Shown: in pieces, positions 1 through 5,428 of the stretch
Position numbering within the stretch: position 1 is the stretch's first letter
Layout: every line of letters begins with the position of its first letter
Origin: Candidatus Hydrogenedentota bacterium
GTDB lineage: Bacteria; Hydrogenedentota; Hydrogenedentia; Hydrogenedentales; CAITNO01
NCBI GenBank assembly: GCA_011046175.1
Contig: DSBB01000519.1
Span: 1 to 5,656, forward strand
DNA length: 5,656 nucleotides
Direction of reading: 5' to 3'
Position numbers and translations under genes: made by a program
The notes under the pieces: generated by a model
Database searches by the model: none
What the model was told of the DNA's origin: nothing
Seen by the model: only the letters and a program-made list of their open reading frames with translations

Positions 1-192
1 CAACAGGACGCCCTCAAGATTGCGCAGCAACAATCCAAACGACAGACGCAACAGGACGCCCTCAAGATTGCGCAACAGCAATCGCAGCGACAAACCCCGC
101 AACAGGCCGCGCAACTGGCGCAGGAACAGTTGAAAAAGAAGATGCAGCAACAGGCGGCGCAGGCGACGCAAAAACAGCAACAAAAGGCGCAA
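1..192 (+). repeat. In-frame tandem 48-bp (16-residue) Gln-rich repeats
   Basis: Four consecutive 48-bp units are visible, at 1-48, 49-96, 97-144 and 145-192. They encode QQDALKIAQQQSKRQT, QQDALKIAQQQSQRQT, PQQAAQLAQEQLKKKM and QQQAAQATQKQQQKAQ. The first two units share 41 of 48 bases, with their first 26 bases identical, and most differences are silent Gln CAA/CAG swaps. Units 3 and 4 are strongly diverged and keep mainly the Q-x-A-x-x-x-(A/T)-Q-x-Q pattern. The array continues beyond the left edge. The composition suggests an amphipathic helix or coiled-coil-like segment, which is inference. Confidence 0.85.
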
Positions 193-1773
193 CCCATCAA
201 GTTGATGCCTGCTGAACCGGCGCAACCGCCCCAACCGCAACAGCCGGTCGAACCGGCGCAACCGCCCCAACCGCAACAGCCGGTCGAGGACACCGTGGCC
301 GACGTATTGCAGGGCGATCCGTTCGAGAATATGCTCGAGGAAGCGCAGCCGGTTGAAGCGCTGCCGCCGCTTGATGAGCCATTGACCGGGGAACCGTCCT
401 CCGCCGAACCTTTCCCAGAGCCGCCTCCCGCCGAAGAAGATCTGCCTGCGGCGGAAGAAGAGGCGCCCGCGCCCAAAGCGGCTGTGCTGACCCCCTATGA
501 AGCCGACGAGGAGGGAACGGAAGTTGAGGAGTCCTATCCAAAGCCTCGCGATGTCGCCTTTGTATTTCCGGACCAATCCGTGTCCATTGCGGTGCCGCAT
601 GCCCGCAGCAGCGCGCGGGTGATCGTAGCGGCAGGGTTCCTGTTCCTGGTTGCCATCGTGGGCATGGTGGCGTTTTTCATGCAGCGCGGTCCGTCATCAA
701 CCTCGGAGGAGGGCGAGCAGCCGCCTGTCGAGCCCTCTGCCGCCAAACCTCAGGCGCCTCCCGAAGAAAAAATGCTTTACCTTGAATTCCCCAAGGACCG
801 TTCCTTTGGCACGCTTTATGATCCCGAAATGCAGACGCTGTCCGGCGAATGGCCGCCTTTCGCGGAGGCGCAGGGGGTCGTCGAATATCCCGAGGGCACC
901 CAATTCCACCTTGTGGTGCGCCCGGAACACGCCGACGACCTGTCGCCGTTAGGCAACCTTCCGGCGCGGTCCGTTTCTTCGCTGCGGTTGCCTGAATTTG
1001 AACTGACCGAAGAGAATCTGAAGTATTTGTGGTCGCTCCAAGGCGTTAATCTTGTTTTCATTGACATGGTGGTTTCCGATGAGGACAAAGCGAAAATTAC
1101 GAACGGCTTTACTTCGTCGGTTCTTGTAAATACGCGCGATCCGCGCGTTGTTATCCGCGATATGACGTCGCCAGGGGAACGGATACTGACATTTCCTGAA
1201 GAGGCTTCTGTAGGCCGGGTCGCCATTCGGCGTTGGAATGAGCCGTCGCTTCCCTGGCAATATCTGGAGGCCGCCAAGGGGAAGGTCACCATCCCCGCGA
1301 ATATGGAGGTGCAGCTGGAAATCGGCAAGAATATCACCGATTTGAGTTTCCTGGCGGCCATGCAAAACGAGCGCAACGAAACGATGTTGCATTCGCTCGT
1401 CCTTACAGGGCCGGAAATTACCGATGAAAGCATGGACGGCGTGTCAAAGCTGACGACCTTGTATGCGTTGGAGATGAATCAGACAAACGTAACCGCCGCC
1501 GGTATGAACAAACTGCTTACGGTACGCGGTTTGGAACAGCTGAAGATTACTGGAACACGCATGCCGAATGACGGGCTTGAAGTGCTGAAAGAGCTCATCA
1601 ATCTGCAGCGCGTCGAGATTTATGACGCGCCCAACATAACTGCGGGCGTTGTTTCCGTATTCAAACAGCTCCGACTGCTGCAAAGGCTGCATCTGGAGCG
1701 CACCGGCATAACTCCTGAACAGTTGCGCCAGATTGATCGCGAGTTGCCCAGCTGCGCCGTCACGCCCATATAA
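1..1773 (+). CDS. Gln/Pro-rich single-pass membrane protein with exported LRR region, 5' partial
   Basis: The function is not recognised. The frame is open from base 1 to the TAA at 1771-1773 (590 codons visible), so the true start lies upstream; the TTG at 130 is only an internal codon. Order: Gln-rich 16-residue repeats (1-192), a duplicated Pro/Gln 12-mer (214-285), an acidic Pro/Glu-rich linker (about 286-540), a hydrophobic helix (about 613-681, core VIVAAGFLFLVAIVGMVAFF), a short Pro/Ser spacer, then a folded-looking region (775-1770) with two copies of a strand-rich module and about five 24-25-residue leucine-rich repeats (1387-1749). His and Arg residues precede the helix and a single Arg follows it, so by the positive-inside rule the Gln/Pro/acidic part should be cytoplasmic and the LRR part periplasmic or extracellular. 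LRRs usually bind protein or ligand. No enzyme motif is visible, but a catalytic domain could lie upstream of the window. A gap of 220 nt separates it from ctpA. Confidence 0.9.
   Translation, partial: QQDALKIAQQQSKRQTQQDALKIAQQQSQRQTPQQAAQLAQEQLKKKMQQQAAQATQKQQQKAQPIKLMPAEPAQPPQPQQPVEPAQPPQPQQPVEDTVADVLQGDPFENMLEEAQPVEALPPLDEPLTGEPSSAEPFPEPPPAEEDLPAAEEEAPAPKAAVLTPYEADEEGTEVEESYPKPRDVAFVFPDQSVSIAVPHARSSARVIVAAGFLFLVAIVGMVAFFMQRGPSSTSEEGEQPPVEPSAAKPQAPPEEKMLYLEFPKDRSFGTLYDPEMQTLSGEWPPFAEAQGVVEYPEGTQFHLVVRPEHADDLSPLGNLPARSVSSLRLPEFELTEENLKYLWSLQGVNLVFIDMVVSDEDKAKITNGFTSSVLVNTRDPRVVIRDMTSPGERILTFPEEASVGRVAIRRWNEPSLPWQYLEAAKGKVTIPANMEVQLEIGKNITDLSFLAAMQNERNETMLHSLVLTGPEITDESMDGVSKLTTLYALEMNQTNVTAAGMNKLLTVRGLEQLKITGTRMPNDGLEVLKELINLQRVEIYDAPNITAGVVSVFKQLRLLQRLHLERTGITPEQLRQIDRELPSCAVTPI
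214..285 (+). repeat. Perfect 36-bp direct duplication encoding a Pro/Gln 12-mer
   Basis: Two adjacent copies (214-249 and 250-285) are identical at all 36 bases and in frame, each encoding EPAQPPQPQQPV. Complete identity, including third codon positions, points to recent slippage or unequal recombination. The product is probably a flexible extended linker between the Gln-rich array and the acidic segment. Confidence 0.95.
1387..1749 (+). repeat. Leucine-rich repeat array, about five repeats
   Basis: Protein repeats begin at 1387, 1459, 1531, 1603 and 1678, each 24 or 25 residues long. The shared pattern is L-x-x-L-x-(L/I/M)-x-x-(T/A)-x-(I/V/M)-T-x-x-(G/x), followed by a helical half with Leu/Val spacing. 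Examples of the strand part are LEQLKITGTRM and LQRLHLERTGIT. The pattern resembles the T-x-I-T-D-x-G class of bacterial LRRs (ribonuclease-inhibitor-like). Repeats are diverged at DNA level, so this array is old, unlike the N-terminal repeats of the same protein. Confidence 0.75.
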
Positions 1774-1778
1774 GGGTG

Positions 1779-1795
1779 CGTCGTTGCGAACGACG
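1779..1795 (+). terminator. Short hairpin after the LRR gene, possible weak terminator
   Basis: CGTCGTT (1779-1785) pairs with AACGACG (1789-1795) around a GCG loop, five bases after the TAA. A pure T-tract does not follow directly; the nearest run is TTTT at 1809-1812. It could be a weak terminator, an mRNA-stabilising stem or chance. Confidence 0.25.
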
Positions 1796-1980
1796 ACAGC
1801 GTCATCTGTTTTGGATATGTTTGACGGCCTTTTGCTAGACTTGTGCGACACGCGAGAAGTTCCGATGCTCTGCGACGTCGCTCAACACACTGTAACGCCG
1901 GCTCGGGAGTCGCCGCGTCCGCCAACTGCGCGCGAAACTGATGAAATGTATAAACAGACGCCCGTTGCGCCTGTTCAACC

Positions 1981-1984
1981 GGAG
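1981..1984 (+). promoter_or_regulatory. Ribosome binding site deciding the ctpA start
   Basis: GGAG lies nine bases before the ATG at 1994. None of the upstream in-frame ATGs (1819, 1865, 1946) has a comparable purine-rich site, which favours 1994 together with the immediately following Lys/Arg-hydrophobic N-terminus. Confidence 0.75.
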
Positions 1985-1993
1985 AAAACGATA

Positions 1994-3478
1994 ATGATCA
2001 AACGGGACAGCAAGACTGACTTTTTTGTTACGCTCGGTTTTGTGATATGCCTCATACTGTTGTTGAGCAACGGCTTTGTCGCGCGTCTGGCCGCGCTTGA
2101 AAACGACGTGGACGTCTATCGCGAGCTCGAGCCCATAGGCACGGTTCTCGATATTGTGCTGCGCGAGTATGTGACCCCTGTCGAGCTGAATACGGTGGTG
2201 GAAGGCGCGCTGGTGGGCATTATGGGCTCGCTGGATCGAAACAGCGCATTTGTCACGGCGGCCGAATTTGAGGCGCTGCGCGAAGAAACCAAGGGGGAGT
2301 TTGACGGCATCGGGGTTTCCATAAAGCAAGATGACGAAGGCAAGATTATCGTCTTCATGCCCCTCATGAGTTCACCCGCGTCGGAAGCGGGCATCAGGCC
2401 CAACGACATTATTGCCGCCATTGACGGCACGTCCACCGAGGGCATGGACACCACCGAGGCGGCCCAGATGATTCGGGGCAGGCGCGGCACGTTTGTGACC
2501 CTCACCATCATTCGCAATTCCGATGAGGATGCGCCGGAAGACGCGCAGCCGGAAACGTTTGACGTGCAGGTGAAACGCGCCCGCATCCCGTTGGAAAGCG
2601 TCAAAGAATCGCAAATGCTGGGCAACAACGTCGGTTATGTGCGTATCAGCTCGTTCAGCGACACCACGGCGCGCGACATGGAAGAGTCAATACGCGGGTT
2701 GCTCAACCAAGGGATGGAAGCGTTTGTGCTGGATTTGCGCTGGAATTCCGGCGGCCTGCTGTCCGCGTCCAAAGAAGTGTGCGAACTCTTCCTGCCGCAG
2801 GGCGCGCTGGTTACCTACACCAAGGGACGGGGCAGTGAAGACGACGCGCCCGGCAAGGACGACATGCGTTTGGTCACAAACAAAAAACCAACGCTGCCCG
2901 AAAACATCCCCATGGCCATTTTGGCAAATTCGGAAACCGCCAGCTCCGCCGAGATTGTCACCGGGGCGCTCCAGTTTCATCAACGCGCCATCATCATCGG
3001 GGAAAAGACCTTTGGCAAGGGAAGCGTGCAAACCGTGATACCCTTGAGCCAGCCGCCCAATACGGCGCTGCGATTAACCACGGCGTTGTATTATACGCCC
3101 GCGGACGTCACCATTGACCATCAGGGCATTTTGCCTGACGTGGCCATACCCATGACGCGCGAGCAGGAGATTGCGCTGGCGAGACAAATGTACCTGTCCT
3201 TCGAGAGCAATCCCGACAACCAATATCGTCAGAATCATGGAAGCATGACTCCCGGCTATGAGGTTACCGAGGAAACGGTGGAGGATTTGCCTCTGGCGCG
3301 TGCCATTGAGATATTCTCCGAAACAGGCGACTGGCGGGAAATCCTTCGGAAATATCACCGGGACGTGCGGGAAACGCAGGTGGCGGCGGAAACCAATACG
3401 ATACGGGATGCGCATCACGCGCCCCTTGCCCATGACGCGGGCGGCGACGGGTCCTTGGACGCCATCTTGCCGGAATGA
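1994..3478 (+). CDS. ctpA: C-terminal processing peptidase, PDZ/S41 family
   Basis: A 494-residue serine protease of the CtpA/Prc/tail-specific family, which trims or degrades envelope proteins from their C-termini. Residues 3-7 are charged, followed by a hydrophobic segment (about 10-24) that acts as export signal or anchor; no clean signal-peptidase site is visible. A PDZ domain spans about 101-195 (GIGV at 105-108, then A-G-I-R-P-N-D-I-I at 132-140). The S41 domain follows, with LDLRWNSGG at 246-254 where LR-x-N-P-G-G is usual. The Ser/Lys/Gln catalytic set fits S317 (in TASSAE), K342 and Q346 (in FGKGSVQ), with the family spacings of 25 and 4. HQGILPDV at 376-383 closes the conserved core. 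A polar tail of about 110 residues follows, longer than in short CtpAs. The frame is open back to 1733, but the Shine-Dalgarno site and signal position favour 1994. It heads a run of five co-directional genes, with rph 22 nt downstream. Specific substrates cannot be read from the sequence. Confidence 0.95.
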   Translation: MIKRDSKTDFFVTLGFVICLILLLSNGFVARLAALENDVDVYRELEPIGTVLDIVLREYVTPVELNTVVEGALVGIMGSLDRNSAFVTAAEFEALREETKGEFDGIGVSIKQDDEGKIIVFMPLMSSPASEAGIRPNDIIAAIDGTSTEGMDTTEAAQMIRGRRGTFVTLTIIRNSDEDAPEDAQPETFDVQVKRARIPLESVKESQMLGNNVGYVRISSFSDTTARDMEESIRGLLNQGMEAFVLDLRWNSGGLLSASKEVCELFLPQGALVTYTKGRGSEDDAPGKDDMRLVTNKKPTLPENIPMAILANSETASSAEIVTGALQFHQRAIIIGEKTFGKGSVQTVIPLSQPPNTALRLTTALYYTPADVTIDHQGILPDVAIPMTREQEIALARQMYLSFESNPDNQYRQNHGSMTPGYEVTEETVEDLPLARAIEIFSETGDWREILRKYHRDVRETQVAAETNTIRDAHHAPLAHDAGGDGSLDAILPE

Positions 3479-3500
3479 TTAGAATCAACAGGTTTTGTTT

Positions 3501-4217
3501 ATGATCAAGCGATATGACAAACGCGCCGCAGACGCCCTGCGCCCCGTCAGCATCAAACGCCGGTTCACCCAATACGCGCCCGGGTCGGTGCTTGTGTGTT
3601 TTGGGGACACCAAAGTGTTATGCACCGCCTGTTTCGAGGAAAAACCGCCGCAATGGCTGCGCGGACGCGGAAAAGGCTGGGTTACCGCAGAATATGCCAT
3701 GTTGCCAAGCGCCACGCAAACCCGCGCATCGCGGGACAACGCGCAACGGGGCCGCGCCCAGGAAATCAGCCGCCTCATTGGCCGTTCGTTGCGCGCCGTG
3801 ACCAATCTCGACGCCATGGGCGAATGCATGGTGGTGATAGATTGTGATGTTATTCAAGCTGACGGCGGCACCCGAAGCGCCGCAATTACCGGCGGCTGGG
3901 TTGCATTGCGCGACGCGTTTCAATTGAGTGTGCAGTCCGGTTATCTCGAACAATCGCCGTTGATCGGCGCCTGCGCCGCCGTCAGCGTCGGCATCGTCAA
4001 GGGATCGCCTGTTCTTGATTTGAATTACGCCGAAGACGCCGAGGCGGAAGTGGACATGAACATTGTTATGGACGGTGAAGGCCGTATTATCGAGTTGCAG
4101 GGCGCTGCGGAAGGAAGCCCTTTCGCGCGCGAGACGCTCGATCAGATGCTTTCACTGGGCGAAAAAGGCATTCGTGAATTGCTTGCCGCACAAAAGCAGG
4201 CGCTGGATTATGAGTAG
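3501..4217 (+). CDS. rph: Ribonuclease PH
   Basis: A 238-residue phosphorolytic 3'-5' exoribonuclease that trims tRNA 3' ends in the cytoplasm, normally as a hexamer of family length. Visible hallmarks: RPVSIKRRFTQYAPGSVLV (14-32), FGDTKVLCTA (34-43), GWVTAEYAMLP (59-69), EISRLIGRSLRAV (88-100), DCDVIQADGGTR (114-125), LDLNYAEDAEAEVDMNIVM (172-190) and QGAAEG (200-205). By comparison with E. coli, R85 and R125 match its phosphate-binding Arg86 and Arg126, and D179 and D185 match the Asp178/Asp184 pair. Two departures stand out: the loop before R85 is about three residues shorter than in E. coli, and GTAEG reads GAAEG. The ATG at 3501 has AGG eight bases upstream; an in-frame TTG at 3495 is a weaker alternative. 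Its last eight bases overlap rdgB. Confidence 0.98.
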   Translation: MIKRYDKRAADALRPVSIKRRFTQYAPGSVLVCFGDTKVLCTACFEEKPPQWLRGRGKGWVTAEYAMLPSATQTRASRDNAQRGRAQEISRLIGRSLRAVTNLDAMGECMVVIDCDVIQADGGTRSAAITGGWVALRDAFQLSVQSGYLEQSPLIGACAAVSVGIVKGSPVLDLNYAEDAEAEVDMNIVMDGEGRIIELQGAAEGSPFARETLDQMLSLGEKGIRELLAAQKQALDYE

Positions 4218-4806
4218 TACACTGCTGATAGGTTCCGCCAATGCCGACAAGGCGCGCGAACTCGCCGCCATTCTGGAGGGGCTTCCCTGGGAAATAAAAT
4301 CGTTGCGCGACTTTCCCGAAACGGCGGCTCCTGAAGAAACAGGGGCGACGTTTGCCGAAAATGCGCTGTTAAAGGCGCGTTATTATGGCGACGCGCTTCA
4401 AATTGCCTGCATTGCCGACGACTCAGGGCTGATGGTGGATGCCCTTGACGGCGCGCCGGGCGTGTTCTCGGCGCGATACGCGGGCGCAGACGGCAACGAC
4501 AGGGCGAACAACGAAAAATTACTGGAAGCGCTTCAGGAAACGCCTTGGCATGAGCGTACCGCCCGATTTGTGTGCGCCGCCGCGTTTTATCAACCCGGCG
4601 GCAAAACTCATATCGAGACGGGTGACACGTTGGGCCATATTGCCATATCCCCTTTTGGCGACAACGGATTCGGCTATGACCCGCTTTTTGTGCCCGACGG
4701 ATTTGAAAAGACTTTTGCGGAAATGGAAGCGTCGGAGAAGCACGCCATAAGCCACCGGGGCCGCGCTTTTGCAAAAATGCGCGCATGGCTGGAATCCCAA
4801 GCATGA
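4210..4806 (+). CDS. rdgB: dITP/XTP pyrophosphatase (non-canonical purine NTP hydrolase)
   Basis: A 198-residue enzyme of the RdgB/HAM1/ITPase family, which hydrolyses dITP, ITP and XTP to monophosphates plus pyrophosphate and keeps deaminated purines out of nucleic acids. Motifs: SANADK (9-14, the T/S-x-N-x-x-K nucleotide-binding signature), TFAENALLKA (47-56), ADDSGL (69-74, with D71 matching the catalytic Asp69 of E. coli), PGVFSARYAG (83-92), NGFGYDPLF (152-160) and EKHAISHRGRA (176-186). Length is normal for the family. The ATG at 4210 sits inside the last codons of rph (8-nt overlap), with AGG nine bases upstream, so translation is probably coupled to rph. The rph-rdgB pairing is common across bacteria. 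Confidence 0.97.
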   Translation: MSSTLLIGSANADKARELAAILEGLPWEIKSLRDFPETAAPEETGATFAENALLKARYYGDALQIACIADDSGLMVDALDGAPGVFSARYAGADGNDRANNEKLLEALQETPWHERTARFVCAAAFYQPGGKTHIETGDTLGHIAISPFGDNGFGYDPLFVPDGFEKTFAEMEASEKHAISHRGRAFAKMRAWLESQA

Positions 4807-5414
4807 ATTTTGTGGCCCCGGATACGGCGGGATACGAGGCGGCGGCGGTCGCGCTCCGGAACAACGATGTAATCGCGTACCCAACTGAGACGGTTTATGG
4901 TCTGGGGGTCAACCCGTTTTCGGAAGAGGCGCTGGACGCCTTGTTCGCAGTGAAAGCGCGGGACCCGGAAAGGCCGGCGCTGCTGATCGTGGCGACGTTT
5001 TCGCAAATTGAAGATAAAGTGCGATGCGTGAGCGATGCGGCGCGCCGGTGCATGGACCAGTTCTGGCCCGGGCCGCTTTCGCTGTTGCTGCCCGCGGTCT
5101 CCGGATTGCCCGGCCGAATGCTGGATGACAGAGGGCGCTTGTGCGTGCGGTGTCCCGCTCATCCGGTGGCGCGGGGAATCTGCCGCGCATGGGGCGGCCC
5201 CATTACATCAACCTCGGCGAATCTGTCGGGCGCGCCGCCCGCGCAAACAGCCGCAGCGGCCGGGCTGCCCGGCGTGGCGCTGGTGATGGACGGCGGCGTA
5301 TTGAACCGGCAGCCGCCGTCCACCGTTTATGATCCGGAAACCGGACGCGTGTTGCGGCAGGGAGCCATTACGGCGGCAATGTTGTCGGAAGTGGTCGGTC
5401 CGCCGGGACGATAG
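4803..5414 (+). CDS. tsaC: L-threonylcarbamoyladenylate synthase (TsaC/YrdC/YwlC type)
   Basis: A 203-residue single-domain YrdC-fold enzyme that makes threonylcarbamoyl-AMP from threonine, bicarbonate and ATP, the first step of t6A37 modification on ANN-decoding tRNAs; transfer to tRNA needs TsaD with partners encoded elsewhere. The family signature is clear: YPTETVYGLG (26-35), K51-x-R53 followed by P-E-R-P-A-L-L-I-V, FWPGPLSLLLP (87-97), and TSTSANLSG (135-143) with the S-x-N motif. It lacks the extra C-terminal domain of longer Sua5 proteins. The start at 4803 overlaps the rdgB TGA as ATGA, with GGA nine bases before it; the in-frame ATG at 4785 is an alternative that adds six residues. 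Adjacency to rpiB is also seen in Firmicutes. Confidence 0.96.
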   Translation: MNFVAPDTAGYEAAAVALRNNDVIAYPTETVYGLGVNPFSEEALDALFAVKARDPERPALLIVATFSQIEDKVRCVSDAARRCMDQFWPGPLSLLLPAVSGLPGRMLDDRGRLCVRCPAHPVARGICRAWGGPITSTSANLSGAPPAQTAAAAGLPGVALVMDGGVLNRQPPSTVYDPETGRVLRQGAITAAMLSEVVGPPGR

Positions 5415-5419
5415 AGGAG
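5414..5419 (+). promoter_or_regulatory. Strong ribosome binding site of rpiB
   Basis: GAGGAG begins at the last base of the tsaC stop codon and ends nine bases before the rpiB ATG at 5429. It is the strongest Shine-Dalgarno match in the window. It suggests rpiB is translated by fresh initiation, unlike the overlapping rph-rdgB-tsaC starts. Confidence 0.85.
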
Positions 5420-5428
5420 AGAACGAAT

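Larger units (their letters stand above)
1774..1993 (+). other. Intergenic leader upstream of ctpA
   Basis: This stretch lies between the LRR gene stop and the chosen ctpA start. No RNA gene or convincing -35/-10 pair is visible. It holds a short hairpin at 1779-1795 and a 10-bp palindrome GCGACGTCGC at 1872-1881. The ctpA frame stays open through it back to 1733, with in-frame ATGs at 1819, 1865 and 1946. However, the encoded residues show no family resemblance, and the hydrophobic signal/anchor begins only just after 1994. It is the most likely place for a promoter of the downstream five-gene run, but that is inferred from position. Confidence 0.5.

Noticed and set aside
1..96. Direct repeats at the left edge that might suggest a CRISPR array
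   Set aside because: The 48-bp units abut without spacers, stay in frame and encode a Gln-rich protein segment that continues into a long open frame.
130..132. TTG as the start of the LRR membrane protein
   Set aside because: The frame is open to base 1 with repeat units continuing across this codon, so the gene starts outside the window.
816..1433. 205-codon open frame on the minus strand inside the LRR gene
   Set aside because: It is antisense to a frame with clear domain structure, shows no recognisable motif, and is expected in GC-rich coding DNA.
1821..1849. Possible sigma-70 promoter with TTGACG as -35
   Set aside because: At a 17-base spacing the -10 position reads TGCGAC, a poor match to TATAAT.
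1949..1954. TATAAA as a -10 box upstream of ctpA
   Set aside because: The -35 position at normal spacing has no TTGACA-like sequence, so it is not supported.
4063..4209. Longer rdgB start inside rph
   Set aside because: This would add 49 residues without family resemblance; the ATG at 4210 places SANADK at the normal distance from the N-terminus.
4210..4217. rph/rdgB overlap as a possible frameshift or fusion
   Set aside because: Both proteins have full normal lengths and intact ends; an ATGAGTAG overlap is ordinary translational coupling.
4208..4864. 218-codon open frame on the minus strand opposite rdgB
   Set aside because: The sense strand encodes unmistakable RdgB and TsaC motifs; the antisense product is Arg/Pro/Ala-rich low-information sequence typical of shadow frames.
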